DNA of 46,571 bases from an uncultured Christensenella sp. (GCA_910584155.1 CAJTYG010000011.1:1-46571); one strand, 5' to 3'; positions 7,742 through 17,607 are shown, counted from the stretch's first letter. Translations and numbers: made by a program. Notes: generated by a model not told the origin, from the letters alone.

Positions 7742-7766
7742 ATCGGCAAATTTTTTGTTTGCCGAT
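7742..7766 (-). terminator. Terminator after murA
   Basis: Minus-strand stem ATCGGCAAA / TTTGCCGAT (9 bp, 7-base loop) followed by TTTTTTGTATTTT. It ends the mraZ-murA transcript. Confidence 0.8.
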
Positions 7767-7795
7767 ATGCTTTGCTCAAATTATCGGCTGCGCAG

Positions 7796-9049
7796 TCAGC
7801 CGACCGTGTTTTTTATGTCCGCACCGAGCGAGGAAAACAGCTCCGCAAAGTCCTCGTAGCCCCTTTCGATGTAGTGAGGATTAAACACTCTGCTAACGCC
7901 GTCCGCTCTCATCGCAGCTACGCAAAGCCCCGCACCCGCACGCAAATCCGTCGCATATACGTCCGCACCGTGAAGGCTTCCCCCAAGCACCGTTGCGCAG
8001 TTTGCGTGTACGCTGATGTTCGCACCCATTTTAGACAACTCTTTTGCATGCGCAAATCTGTTTTCAAACACGGTTTCCCGCACCCTGCTCACACCGTCCG
8101 CAAAGCACTGACACGCCAAAAACTGCGGCTGCATATCCGTGGGAAAAAGCGGATAAGGCGCAGTTATAACCGACCTCGCTTTAATTTGTCCGTCCGAGCG
8201 CACACGGAAGCCGAGCGGACTTTCCTCTATGCTGCAGTGCTCCGACCTGAAGCTTTGAAATATGCTCTTCATATCCCCTACGTCCGCCCCGTACACGGTG
8301 ACGTCTCCGCCGCAAAGCGCAGTTGCCGACAGCACCGTGCCTGCGACTATCCTGTCGCCGCCGATATGTAAGTCTGCGCCGTGCAGCTTTTTTACGCCCT
8401 CGATACAAATTACGGACGAGCCCTCGCCGCTTATCTTTGCGCCCATTGCCCTGAGTCCCTCTGCAAGCGCAACTATTTCGGGCTCTCTTGCGCAGTTTAC
8501 AAGCATTGTTTCGCCGTTTGCAAGCGAGGCGCACATAAGCAGATTTTCCGTCGCTCCGACGCTCGGATAGCGCATAACTATCTTTGCGCCCGCAAGTCCG
8601 CTTGCACGGCAGTTTAAAATTTCGCCGTCGCAAAGCGTGCGTGCCCCCATACGCCTGAGTCCGTCAAGGTGGATATCCAAAGGCCGTGCGCCTATGTCGC
8701 AGCCGCCGGGCAGCGGCATTTCCACCTCGCCGAGCACGCAAAGCAGTGCGCCCAACATAAACATAGACGAGCGCATAGTTTTATACAGGCGTGCGCCCGT
8801 GCGCACGCCCGTCACGTGTCCGCTCACGCTTATGCGCCTGCCCTCACGCACGACGTGTGCGCCGAGCTCGCAAAGCAGCTTTGCCATATTGTCTACGTCG
8901 GATATGTACGGACAGTTATCGATAGTCACCTCTTCGTCCGTGAGCAAGCTTGCCGCAAGCAGCGGCAGCACGGCGTTTTTTGCGCCGTGCACCGTAAGCT
9001 TGCCGCACAAGCGACTGCCGCCTTTTATCTCTATACACCTATCGTCCAT
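7796..9049 (-). CDS. murA: UDP-GlcNAc 1-carboxyvinyltransferase MurA
   Basis: MurA transfers enolpyruvate from PEP to UDP-GlcNAc, the first committed step of peptidoglycan synthesis, in the cytoplasm. The 417-residue protein carries the substrate lysine motif GAKNAVLP (about 22-29), the fosfomycin-reactive cysteine in PLPGGCDIGARP (Cys about 117), and the typical end region with YPLFPTDMQP and IERGYEDF. It begins 3 bases after ftsW ends and has only a weak ribosome binding site, suggesting coupling. Cys at this site implies fosfomycin sensitivity of the enzyme (inference from the family). Confidence 0.97.
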   Translation of the reverse strand: MDDRCIEIKGGSRLCGKLTVHGAKNAVLPLLAASLLTDEEVTIDNCPYISDVDNMAKLLCELGAHVVREGRRISVSGHVTGVRTGARLYKTMRSSMFMLGALLCVLGEVEMPLPGGCDIGARPLDIHLDGLRRMGARTLCDGEILNCRASGLAGAKIVMRYPSVGATENLLMCASLANGETMLVNCAREPEIVALAEGLRAMGAKISGEGSSVICIEGVKKLHGADLHIGGDRIVAGTVLSATALCGGDVTVYGADVGDMKSIFQSFRSEHCSIEESPLGFRVRSDGQIKARSVITAPYPLFPTDMQPQFLACQCFADGVSRVRETVFENRFAHAKELSKMGANISVHANCATVLGGSLHGADVYATDLRAGAGLCVAAMRADGVSRVFNPHYIERGYEDFAELFSSLGADIKNTVG

Positions 9050-9052
9050 ACT

Positions 9053-10267
9053 TCACCGTATGCTGAATTTTCGTTTTGGGTGTTTGACTGCTCCTGCGTC
9101 CTCGCCCGAAAAGGTGTCCACTCTGACGTACGGCAGGCTGTTTTTGGATATGGACAGCAACACCCCTATTGCGCCGAGATACGCAACGAGCGAGCTTCCG
9201 CCTGCACTGACAAAGGGCAACGGAAGCCCCGTCGGCGGCACTGCGCCGCATACGACCGCTACGTTTAGCAGAGCCTGCACTGTGGTGACGGCGGTTATCC
9301 CCGTTGCAAGATAGCAGGAATATCTGTCGCTTGCCCTGCGGGCTATCTTTATGCCACGTATCGCTATCACCAAAAACAGCGTCATTACGACGGCCACGCC
9401 GACAAGCCCCGTTTCCTCGCCGATGACGGACAAAATGAAATCGCTCTCGGCAAAGGGCAAAAACAGATACTTTTGACGGGAATTGAAAAGTCCCACGCCA
9501 AACAGTCCGCCGCTGCCCAAGGCATAGTAGGACTGTATGAGCTGATATCCTTCCTCAAGCGGCGACTGCCACGGATCCAAAAACGCAAGAAGTCGCTGCA
9601 TACGGTAGGGCTCGACAAGTATCAGGACCACTGCGCCTATCAGCACGGGAATGATGAGAAATACAAGGTGCTTTATGCGTGCGCCGCTTGCAAACAGCAT
9701 TATGAAAATGACGGCGACCGCACACATCGTGATGGACATATTGGGCTCTAAGATGAGCAGTACGCAGACCGCTCCGCCCGCAAGCAGCACGGCGATAACG
9801 CCTCTGAATTTGCTCATATCCGTCTTAGAGGCGATGAGCGATATCATCATCACCATAAAAAACTTTGCGTATTCGGACGGCTGAATAGTGAAAAAGCCGA
9901 GATTAAGCCAACGCTTTGCGCCGTAGCTTTCTACGCCTATGACGGGCAAAAATACGAGCGACAAAAGTATCAGTCCGATTATGTAAAGCGGCACCGTAGC
10001 CTTTTTGATTTTTTCGACGTTTACAAAGGATAAGCCGAGCATTGCAAAAAGCCCGAGCGCAAGCGCAATGCCCTGCGTCTTAACATAGTGAAATGCGTCG
10101 CCGAGCTGTACACCCGCCGAATAGCTTGAAGCCGAGTATATAAACAGCAGTCCAAAAGCGCTGAGTATGACTGCGACCGCAATGAGCGGAATGTCCACTC
10201 CGCCGTGCTTTTTCACCGAAAGCGCAGGCAACGCCCTGTCCTCTCTTTTCAATACGCCGCCGATCAT
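9053..10267 (-). CDS. ftsW: Septal SEDS glycosyltransferase FtsW
   Basis: SEDS-family peptidoglycan polymerase that works with a class B PBP at the septum. The 404 residues contain about ten membrane helices, the region GAKRWLNLGFFTIQPSE, the catalytic-Asp region FAESDFILSVIGEE, and the late motif PPTGLPLPFVSAGGSS. Its place between murD and murA argues for FtsW (or SpoVE) rather than RodA; sequence alone cannot separate FtsW from SpoVE. The start codon directly follows the murD stop with no gap. Confidence 0.93.
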   Translation of the reverse strand: MIGGVLKREDRALPALSVKKHGGVDIPLIAVAVILSAFGLLFIYSASSYSAGVQLGDAFHYVKTQGIALALGLFAMLGLSFVNVEKIKKATVPLYIIGLILLSLVFLPVIGVESYGAKRWLNLGFFTIQPSEYAKFFMVMMISLIASKTDMSKFRGVIAVLLAGGAVCVLLILEPNMSITMCAVAVIFIMLFASGARIKHLVFLIIPVLIGAVVLILVEPYRMQRLLAFLDPWQSPLEEGYQLIQSYYALGSGGLFGVGLFNSRQKYLFLPFAESDFILSVIGEETGLVGVAVVMTLFLVIAIRGIKIARRASDRYSCYLATGITAVTTVQALLNVAVVCGAVPPTGLPLPFVSAGGSSLVAYLGAIGVLLSISKNSLPYVRVDTFSGEDAGAVKHPKRKFSIR

Positions 10268-11575
10268 TCAGACCTCTTTTTGCAGGGCGGCGACGCAAGC
10301 GTCGAAATACCTGCCTCTTTGCTCGTAGCTTTCAAATTTGTCATAGCTTTTGGACGCAGGCGAAAAAAGCACCGTCTTTATGCCGTGAGCTTTTGCAAGC
10401 TCTATAGCCCCCGAAAGTGAGGCTTTTATGTCACCGTACTCGATTATATTTTCATACTGCGCCGCCCTTGCGCAGTTTACAATATCCTCTGCGTTTTCGC
10501 CGCACACAGCAATGCCCTTTATGCGCTCGGGCAGCTTTTCAAAAAGCTCGCCGAAATCCTCCGCACGCTTTGCGCCGCCGAGTATCAGCACCCCGTCGTC
10601 CTCCAAGCTTTCGCAGGCGCTGAGACACGCCGATATATTTGTAGCCTTGCTGTCGTTGTAAACTGCGATATCGCCGATATAGCCCGAAAGCTGTCTGCGG
10701 TATTTGGGGCGTTCAAACTCTATTATGCCTGCGGCGATGTTATAAACGGACACGCCCTGCTTAATGCATACGCACACGGCGGCGAGCACGTTTTCAAACT
10801 CTGCGCCACGCATATCGGTCTCCTCAAGCGACAGCACGGGATCGCCGTCAAAGCAAATGAAGCCCGACGATATGTATGCGCCGCCCTTTACGGGACGTTT
10901 TGTGCTGAACGGCACTTTTTGAGCTATCATTTTGGGAATTAAACCGACGATTGCGTCATCATCGGCGTTGTAAACGACGGTATCCTGCTCGGATTGACGT
11001 AAAAAAACGTTTGACTTTGCCTCTATGTATTTCTCAAACGAGCCGTGCCTGTCGATGTGGTCGGGTCTGATGTTTAAAAGCACGGCTGTATCGGGCGAAA
11101 ATTTGCTGCAGCCCTCAAGCTGAAAGCTGCTTGCCTCTATGACCGCTATCTCTGTAGCGTCGAGCTTGTCCGCTATGGACGAAAACGGAATGCCTATGTT
11201 GCCCACGGCGTGAGACGGCTTGCCCGCTCTTCGCAATATGCTGTCGATGAGCATTGTCGTAGTTGTCTTTCCGTTTGTGCCGGTTATGGCTATCTGCTCC
11301 GCAACGCAGCACTGCGAGGCTAATTCCAGCTCGCCGATGACGGTCTTGTTTTCAAGCATAGCGTCAAGCAAAAAGTCCTTGCGCCTGTCTACTCCGGGGC
11401 TAAGCACGATTATGTCCGCAGAGGATATAACGCCCTTGCTTGACGTTGCGTGCTGCGCCGCAGGACTGTCGTCGTATATCACCGCCTTAGCGCCCTTTTC
11501 TCTAAGTAACTCGTAAGCGGCCAAGCCGCTTTTGCCGGCGCCGTACACGACGGCATTTTTGCCGATAAGCCTCAT
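10268..11575 (-). CDS. murD: UDP-MurNAc-L-alanine--D-glutamate ligase MurD
   Basis: MurD adds D-glutamate to UDP-MurNAc-L-Ala in the cytoplasm. The 435-residue protein has an N-terminal Rossmann region (KNAVVYGAGKSGLAAYELL), the ATP loop ITGTNGKTTTT, the middle-domain histidine region (NIRPDHIDRHGSFEKYI) and a C-terminal domain with YNDSKATN and LFSPASKSYDKF. The ATG at 11575 overlaps the mraY stop (ATGA). The longer frame reaching 11761 lies within mraY and is rejected. Confidence 0.96.
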   Translation of the reverse strand: MRLIGKNAVVYGAGKSGLAAYELLREKGAKAVIYDDSPAAQHATSSKGVISSADIIVLSPGVDRRKDFLLDAMLENKTVIGELELASQCCVAEQIAITGTNGKTTTTMLIDSILRRAGKPSHAVGNIGIPFSSIADKLDATEIAVIEASSFQLEGCSKFSPDTAVLLNIRPDHIDRHGSFEKYIEAKSNVFLRQSEQDTVVYNADDDAIVGLIPKMIAQKVPFSTKRPVKGGAYISSGFICFDGDPVLSLEETDMRGAEFENVLAAVCVCIKQGVSVYNIAAGIIEFERPKYRRQLSGYIGDIAVYNDSKATNISACLSACESLEDDGVLILGGAKRAEDFGELFEKLPERIKGIAVCGENAEDIVNCARAAQYENIIEYGDIKASLSGAIELAKAHGIKTVLFSPASKSYDKFESYEQRGRYFDACVAALQKEV

Positions 11576-12573
11576 ATAGTCCTCGCAAATATCAGTGTCA
11601 GGGCTCCTCCTACAAGACTTATGACAAAATACAGCGTGACTATTTTGCTTTCGTGCATACCCTTCATCTCGAGATGATGATGGAAGGGCGCCATAAGAAA
11701 GATACGTTTTTTCGTCAGCTTGAAGTGTAGCACCTGCAATATAACTGATATGCTTGACCATACAAACATTATGCCTGACGAAACTATTAAAAACGGATTT
11801 CTTAAAAAAACCGCTACGCTTGCGCAGCCTGCGCCGAGCGCTAACGAGCCCGTATCACCCATCATTATCTTTGCTGGAAAGCCGTTGAAGATAAGATAGC
11901 CCGCAAGCCCGCCGAGCATAGCTACGCAGAATACGCCGAGAGATAACACCTGCTCTGCATAGGCGGCGTCGCCTGCCGATACGGCGTCCTCGTAGGTAAG
12001 ATATATCAGCAGCGCAAAGCCTAAAAAATAGGCAAGCGAGGTGTAGCCCGCAAGTCCGTCAAGTCCGTCGGTGAGGTTGACGGAATTTGTCGTAGCCACG
12101 TAGACAAGAATAACTATCGGGATTATCCCCCAACTGACGTTCAGCGTAAAGTCGGTGAAAGGCAACGCAATACCTGTTCCGACAAAGTCGGAAGCATACA
12201 CAAAGTAGCCTGCGGCGGCGCTCAAGCCCAACTGTCCTATTATCTTCTGATAGGGCTTAAGTCCGAGATTTCGGCTGAAGCGTATCTTTATGAAATCGTC
12301 CAGAAAGCCGAGCAGGCAAAAGCCCACCGTAAGTGCGATTGCCACAATGGAAAACGCTTTAAATTCCACAAGCGAAAACACGAGCGCAGGCAGCAAAAAT
12401 ATAAATCCGCCCATAGTAGGCGTTCCGCTTTTGTGCTCGTGCTGCTTGACGTAGCCGAGCACCGTCTGCTTTGCCTTGAGCTTAGCCGTAATCTTTATGA
12501 CAAGCGGCGCAATCAGCGCCGAAAAGACCACCGAAGCTATAAAATATATCAAAAGTTTAATGCCGCCGCTCAT
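11572..12573 (-). CDS. mraY: Phospho-MurNAc-pentapeptide transferase MraY
   Basis: MraY moves phospho-MurNAc-pentapeptide onto undecaprenyl phosphate at the inner face of the membrane, making lipid I. The 333-residue protein has about ten helices and the family signatures: KQHEHKSGTPTMGG near the start, GFLDDFIKI, NLTDGLDGLAG, and the cytoplasmic APFHHHLE loop. Its ATG overlaps the murE stop by four bases and its stop overlaps murD, so the three genes are translationally linked. Confidence 0.97.
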   Translation of the reverse strand: MSGGIKLLIYFIASVVFSALIAPLVIKITAKLKAKQTVLGYVKQHEHKSGTPTMGGFIFLLPALVFSLVEFKAFSIVAIALTVGFCLLGFLDDFIKIRFSRNLGLKPYQKIIGQLGLSAAAGYFVYASDFVGTGIALPFTDFTLNVSWGIIPIVILVYVATTNSVNLTDGLDGLAGYTSLAYFLGFALLIYLTYEDAVSAGDAAYAEQVLSLGVFCVAMLGGLAGYLIFNGFPAKIMMGDTGSLALGAGCASVAVFLRNPFLIVSSGIMFVWSSISVILQVLHFKLTKKRIFLMAPFHHHLEMKGMHESKIVTLYFVISLVGGALTLIFARTI

Positions 12574-14012
12574 CTCAACTGACCGTACCTTTCCACAACG
12601 TCGAAATCACTGTAGGGCAGCTTTTTGCCCCTGACCTCAAGATAGCTTTCGTTGCCCTTGCCTGCAATGACAAGCGTGTCGCCCTCTTCCATTTCGGCAA
12701 GCGCAAAGCGCACAGCCTCATATCTGTTGACTATGCTTTTGACGTCCTTTATGCTCACGCCGCTTTCGATATCTCTGATGATATCGTTTGGGTTTTCGCT
12801 TCTCGGATTGTCGCTTGTGAGCACTATGCAATCGCTGTAATAGGAAGCGACCTCGCCCATACGCTTGCGCTTTTGCACGTCCCGCTCGCCGCCGCAACCA
12901 AACACCGTGATAAGTCGGGATTTTGTGATAGTCCTTGCGGTGGACAGCAGCTGCTTAAGTCCGTCGGGAGTGTGCGCAAAATCTATGATTATAGTGCCCT
13001 TGTCGTTGCGCATGACCGAAAACCTGCCCTTGACCGAGCGCACCTTTTTCACTGCGTGCGAAAGCGTCTGCCCGTCTATGCCGAGCTCGTGCGCAGTCGC
13101 AAGCGCCGCAAGCAGATTGTATACGTTAAACTCGCCCATCAGCTTGCTTTTGCAGTCTATTATGTCGTCGTTGACGTTTGCGACAAATTGCACTCCGTCG
13201 GTATCCTCACGCACGTTTACCGCAAAGCAATCCGCAGGATTATAAAGCCCGTAGCTTATAGCAGGCAGCCCCGTGAGCTCCGCCCTTTCGAGAAGCAAGC
13301 GTCCGCTTTTGTCGTCCACGTTTATTATGGCTTTTTTGACGTGCTCCTTTGTAAAATAGGACATTTTTACGCCGCAATAGTTGTCAAAATTTTTGAAAAA
13401 ATCAAGGTGATCCTGCGTGATGTTTGTAAGTATCGCAATATCCGCCTTTATATCCCCCGTCTTTTCGAGATATATCGCATGGGCGCTCACCTCTGACACG
13501 ACCACCTCGCACCCCTTTGCCCTCATCTTGAACATAAGCTCGTTGAGCTCGTAAGGGTCGGGTGTGGTGAGGCTCTGTCCCACTCTTTCGCCGTCTATAT
13601 AGTGCCCCTCGGTGCCGATAAGCCCGCATTTTATGCCCGCAAAGCTGAGCATTGACGTGAGATAGTGCGCCGTCGAGGTCTTTCCGTTTGTGCCTACGAC
13701 GGCTATTATCTTCATATCGTTTGCAGGGTTTAAAAACCTGTTTTGACAGATAACGGCATACGCTCGCCTTACGTCGTCCACAAGCACAAATCTTACGGAC
13801 GGATCGGCAGGCTGCTTCTCGGTGAGCGCAACAAAGGGTACGTTTATCGTGCCTATATAATCGTTGCCGTCGTCGTTTACGCCCTCCATACATACGAATA
13901 TATCGTTTTCCTTTACGTCGTTTGAATTTATCTTTATATCCGCTATATCGTAGTTTTCGTCCACGTTTGTCTTAAGCACGCAGACGTTGTTCAAAAGTTT
14001 TTTAATTTCCAT
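12570..14012 (-). CDS. murE: UDP-MurNAc-tripeptide ligase MurE (meso-DAP type)
   Basis: MurE adds the third stem-peptide residue. The 480-residue protein has the ATP loop VVGTNGKTST, the UDP-MurNAc region SLTTPDP, and the C-terminal motif DNPR (TSDNPRSENP). That motif marks meso-diaminopimelate-adding enzymes, so the wall is DAP type by family knowledge. The start ATG at 14012 follows GGAGG by 8 bases; the upstream TTG at 14027 is not needed. The 110 bases between it and the PBP gene contain no gene. Confidence 0.95.
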   Translation of the reverse strand: MEIKKLLNNVCVLKTNVDENYDIADIKINSNDVKENDIFVCMEGVNDDGNDYIGTINVPFVALTEKQPADPSVRFVLVDDVRRAYAVICQNRFLNPANDMKIIAVVGTNGKTSTAHYLTSMLSFAGIKCGLIGTEGHYIDGERVGQSLTTPDPYELNELMFKMRAKGCEVVVSEVSAHAIYLEKTGDIKADIAILTNITQDHLDFFKNFDNYCGVKMSYFTKEHVKKAIINVDDKSGRLLLERAELTGLPAISYGLYNPADCFAVNVREDTDGVQFVANVNDDIIDCKSKLMGEFNVYNLLAALATAHELGIDGQTLSHAVKKVRSVKGRFSVMRNDKGTIIIDFAHTPDGLKQLLSTARTITKSRLITVFGCGGERDVQKRKRMGEVASYYSDCIVLTSDNPRSENPNDIIRDIESGVSIKDVKSIVNRYEAVRFALAEMEEGDTLVIAGKGNESYLEVRGKKLPYSDFDVVERYGQLR

Positions 14013-14123
14013 AGGATATGCCTCCAAAAGTATTTATATCTACATAATAATTATTTACTTAGGCATTATCAACGGCATCGCAAAACAAGACATCAACGGA
14101 AGTTATTTGCCATGCCGCTCGGC

Positions 14124-16049
14124 TCAGGTCAGCAAAAGCACGGTGTTGCGTTTATCGACAGTCACGCCTGCGCTCGGATACTGTCCCGTCACAGTGTCGC
14201 CCTCGCCGTCGGTTTCGCAGTACAGTCCGAGCTTCCTGAGCTCGTTTCTTGCCTGCGCCACGCTCATTCCGCAAAAGTCGGGAAGCGCAAACGGCGTGCC
14301 TATGATTTCCGCCTCTTTTCCCGTATATGTAGGCTCGATAGCAAGATAATCGAACATACTCGCAAATATCTCGCCCACGAGCGGCGCCGCCACCTGCGAG
14401 CCGTAATACATATATCCCTTCGGCTCGTCCACGATGAAAAGCACCGCATAGTTTGCCCCCTCCGTCAGCGAAAAGCCCAAAAACGACGACACGTATTTTC
14501 CGCTTGCTATCGATCCGTTTTCGTATTTTTGCGCAGTGCCCGTCTTGCCCGCAACTCTGTAGCCGGGCACATATGCGCCCTTGCCGCTGCCGGTAGTCAC
14601 GACACGCTCGAGCAAACTGCGCATAGTGTCAGATGTGTTTTGAGATATCAGTCTGCTTCCGACCTCGCTCAAGCCTGCGTTTATCACCATACTGCCCTTA
14701 TCGTCCTTCACCTGCGAAAGCAAATGAGGCGTGACCGACGTGCCCCCGTTCATCACGGCGGACGTTGCGCTGATAAGCCCTATAGGCGTCACGGCGACCG
14801 CCTGTCCGAAGCCTATACGTGCAAGGTCCACGCTTTTTACTGCGTCACGGGGTATAAAAATTCCGCTCGTTTCGCCCGTCATATCTATGCCAGTCTTTTT
14901 TGTGAGCCCGAAGGACGACAGATAATCGTAAAATCTATCCGTGCCGAGCCTTAAGGCGCAGTCCATAAACACGCAGTTGCAGCTTCCCTCAACGCCCTCG
15001 CCGAAGTCTATCGAGCCGTGTCCCTTTGCCTTCCAGCACCTTATTTTTTTGCCGTCCACAACCTTTGAGCCGGAGCAGTAGTACCTGTCCGAAGTGGTCA
15101 CGCAGCCTGCGTCCAAAGCCGCCGCTGCGGTGAGAATTTTAAACGTCGAGCCCGGCTCGAAAACAGATGAAATTATGTTGCTTTTGGAATATGAAAACAG
15201 CGCTTGCAAATCGTCTCTCGGCACGTCGTTGAGGTCAAACGACGGATATTCGGACAGCGCAACCACGCCGCCTGTGTCATAGTCCATCACTATACACGCA
15301 ACCCCTTTGGGGTTGAATTTTGCAACCGCCGAGGCTATCGCCCCGTCCACTATGCGCTGTATCGTGCTGTCAAGCGTAGTCACGACGTTGAGTCCCGCAA
15401 CGGACGGAAGATAGTAGGTGCTGCCCCCTATTTCCCTGCCGATGAGGTCGGTTTCGGTCATTATCTGCCCGTTTACGCCCGTGAGATATTTGTTGTAATA
15501 TGCCTCTATCCCCGTCTGTCCGTAGCCGTCGGTGCTGCAAAAGCCCAAGACCTGCGTCATAAAATCACCGTAGGGATAGTATCTGAAATTGTCCTCGGAA
15601 TAATAAATTCCGCTCAAGCCCGCAGCGTATATCACGTTTAGCTGCTCCTTTGTGACCTGCGTTGCTACCGTCACCTCGGACGTGCGCTTTGAAATTTTTT
15701 CAAGCGTTTTCTGATAGTCGTAGCCGAATACTCGGCAAAGCAGCTCCGCAACGGCGGGCTTATCCTCGGTTGCGGACGGACGTACATACAGGTTGTATCT
15801 CGTGGACGTCGATGCGAGCACGTTGCCGTTTCTGTCCAGAATGCTTCCTCTCGGAGCGTCCGTAGGCAGATCCCTCATCCACTGGTCTATCGCCTTCATT
15901 TGCAGACCTCCGCCGTCTATTATGATGACTGCAAACATCTTTACAAACACCGCAAGAAATAAAAAGACCACCAGCAGAATAACTGCCGGCAGTCTTTTGG
16001 TTGGGTTATAGAGATGATTGATATGCGATTTTTCTTTTTTTTGTCTCAT
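14124..16049 (-). CDS. Class B penicillin-binding protein (SpoVD/PbpB type) with PASTA domain
   Basis: This is a transpeptidase partner of FtsW/SpoVE. The 641-residue protein has one N-terminal membrane helix (about 21-44) and a PBP dimerisation domain starting at APRGSILDRNG. The transpeptidase domain has active-site EPGSTFK (Ser about 301), SCN as the second motif and AGKTGTAQ as the third. One C-terminal PASTA domain spans about 577-641. SpoVD and PbpB are not separable by sequence alone. Directly upstream lies the FtsL-like gene. No clear ribosome binding site precedes the ATG. Confidence 0.93.
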   Translation of the reverse strand: MRQKKEKSHINHLYNPTKRLPAVILLVVFLFLAVFVKMFAVIIIDGGGLQMKAIDQWMRDLPTDAPRGSILDRNGNVLASTSTRYNLYVRPSATEDKPAVAELLCRVFGYDYQKTLEKISKRTSEVTVATQVTKEQLNVIYAAGLSGIYYSEDNFRYYPYGDFMTQVLGFCSTDGYGQTGIEAYYNKYLTGVNGQIMTETDLIGREIGGSTYYLPSVAGLNVVTTLDSTIQRIVDGAIASAVAKFNPKGVACIVMDYDTGGVVALSEYPSFDLNDVPRDDLQALFSYSKSNIISSVFEPGSTFKILTAAAALDAGCVTTSDRYYCSGSKVVDGKKIRCWKAKGHGSIDFGEGVEGSCNCVFMDCALRLGTDRFYDYLSSFGLTKKTGIDMTGETSGIFIPRDAVKSVDLARIGFGQAVAVTPIGLISATSAVMNGGTSVTPHLLSQVKDDKGSMVINAGLSEVGSRLISQNTSDTMRSLLERVVTTGSGKGAYVPGYRVAGKTGTAQKYENGSIASGKYVSSFLGFSLTEGANYAVLFIVDEPKGYMYYGSQVAAPLVGEIFASMFDYLAIEPTYTGKEAEIIGTPFALPDFCGMSVAQARNELRKLGLYCETDGEGDTVTGQYPSAGVTVDKRNTVLLLT

Positions 16050-16087
16050 ATCAAATGTTTATTTGACAGGGACAAAATTTATGCGGC

Positions 16088-16627
16088 TTAAAGATTTACG
16101 CTCTGTGTGGACACCACCGCATTTTCGTTTGAGGCGGGCATAACTGCCGTGCCTGCGTTGATTTTTCCCGCAAATGCTATCACAAGCGATACCGCCGTCA
16201 CGACAAATGCAAGAAATGCGCCGAGAATTATTTTTCCCTTGAGGTTGAGCCTGCCCTTGAGCTTCTGATCCGCCTTAGTGTTTTGAAATGCGGCGGTCAT
16301 CTGTGCGTTTTCCTCTCTGTCGAAAACGGGACGTAGGCTATCGTTTGTATGCGCAAGTCTGCTGTAAAGCTCCGTGTCGTTTGCCTCTCTGTTCTGACGT
16401 GCGACATACTCATAAAAGTTTTGCGGTCTTGCAGGTCTTGCGACGTCCTCGTAATACTCTTCACGTTGAGGGAGCGCAGCCGTAGCCGTGTATGCCTGAC
16501 TGCGGACGCCCACGTCTGCACGCACATAGTTGTTTTCTCTCGTGCGTGAAGAAGCAAACTCCTCGTATGAAGGAAATCTTTCCGTAGTTTGAGTTTCGTT
16601 GCCAAGCAATTCGTCAAGTGTCATCAT
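16088..16627 (-). CDS. Single-pass membrane protein in the ftsL position
   Basis: This 179-residue protein has about 130 hydrophilic residues rich in Arg, Glu, Tyr and Asn, one membrane helix (about 133-153, ILGAFLAFVVTAVSLVIAF), then only about 26 extracytoplasmic residues. It sits between rsmH and the class B PBP, where ftsL is found. FtsL, however, normally has a short inside tail and an outside coiled coil. Here that geometry is reversed and no coiled coil is visible. The start is the first of two adjacent ATGs (16627), 7 bases after GGGGAG. Function inferred from position only. Confidence 0.6.
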   Translation of the reverse strand: MMTLDELLGNETQTTERFPSYEEFASSRTRENNYVRADVGVRSQAYTATAALPQREEYYEDVARPARPQNFYEYVARQNREANDTELYSRLAHTNDSLRPVFDREENAQMTAAFQNTKADQKLKGRLNLKGKIILGAFLAFVVTAVSLVIAFAGKINAGTAVMPASNENAVVSTQSVNL

Positions 16628-16659
16628 AATCGTGCTCCCCTTTTGGTTTTTCTTTTTGG

Positions 16660-17595
16660 TTATATTTTTTCTATTATTCTCAATTTTGCGCTTTGCGAGC
16701 GTGAATTGATTTTCATTTCCTCTTCGCTCGGAAGTATCGGCTTTTTGTTGACAAGCGTCACTTCCCTTTTGTTGCCGCACACACATATCGGAAAATCCGG
16801 TGGGCACGTGCAGTCTGTGCTAAGCTCCTTAAACGCAGTCTTTACTATCCTGTCCTCAAGCGAGTGGAAGGTTATCACCGCCATACGTCCTTTCGGATTC
16901 AGCCTGAGCGCCATTTGCTTCAAACTTTCCTTAAGGCTGCCGAGCTCGTCGTTGACGGCTATCCTTATCGCCTGAAAGGTGCGCTTTGCGGGATGTCCGT
17001 ATTTAAACCTCGTCGCCGCAGGATAACTGTCCTCAACAATCTTTGCAAGCTGCAGCGTCGTCTTAAGCGTTTGCTTGGATCTGAATTTGACTATGTTTTC
17101 CGCAATGCGCCTCGCAAGCTTTTCCTCGCCGTAGTCAAACAGTATCTTTGCTATCTCGCCTGCGCTGTACTCGTTGACGATGTTGAATGCCGTGAGATAT
17201 TGGCTTCTGTCCATTCGCATATCGAGTGGAGCGTCCTTCATATAGCTGAAGCCTCTTTCGGCATTGTCGAGCTGATAGCTCGATACGCCGAGGTCGATGA
17301 GTATTCCGTCCACGCCGCCTATTTCCAAAACGTCGAGGTCGGACGTAAGATTTTTAAAATCGTCGTGCAGCAGCGTCACAAGGCTTTTATATTCGCTCAA
17401 CCTTTCGCCTGCCGCCATAAGCGCATCGGCGTCCTTGTCTATCGCTATCAGTCTGCCGCCCTTTTCAAGACGTTTGACTATCTCTGTCGAGTGCCCTGCG
17501 CCGCCCACCGTGCAGTCGACGTATATTCCGTCGGGTCTGATGTTCAGCCCCTCTATGCACTCGTCAAGCAAAACGGATACGTGATTGAATTCCAT
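16660..17595 (-). CDS. rsmH: 16S rRNA (cytosine1402-N4)-methyltransferase RsmH
   Basis: RsmH (MraW) methylates C1402 in the decoding centre of 16S rRNA using SAM. The 311-residue protein starts with HVSVLLDECIEGL, has the SAM loop DCTVGGAGHSTEIV, then DGILIDLGVSSYQLD, FQAIRIAVNDELGSL and ITFHSLEDRIVKTAF, all family hallmarks. It follows mraZ by 12 bases in the usual dcw order. The ATG at 17595 is preceded by GGTGAGCG. Confidence 0.97.
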   Translation of the reverse strand: MEFNHVSVLLDECIEGLNIRPDGIYVDCTVGGAGHSTEIVKRLEKGGRLIAIDKDADALMAAGERLSEYKSLVTLLHDDFKNLTSDLDVLEIGGVDGILIDLGVSSYQLDNAERGFSYMKDAPLDMRMDRSQYLTAFNIVNEYSAGEIAKILFDYGEEKLARRIAENIVKFRSKQTLKTTLQLAKIVEDSYPAATRFKYGHPAKRTFQAIRIAVNDELGSLKESLKQMALRLNPKGRMAVITFHSLEDRIVKTAFKELSTDCTCPPDFPICVCGNKREVTLVNKKPILPSEEEMKINSRSQSAKLRIIEKI

Positions 17596-17607
17596 AAGCG
17601 CTCACCG

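Noticed and set aside
7694..8371. 225-residue plus-strand frame over murA
   Set aside because: Antisense to murA; composition (Arg/His/Cys-rich) typical of shadow frames.
11576..11761. Longer MurD N-terminus
   Set aside because: It would lie wholly inside mraY. The ATG at 11575 overlaps the mraY stop and begins the Rossmann domain.
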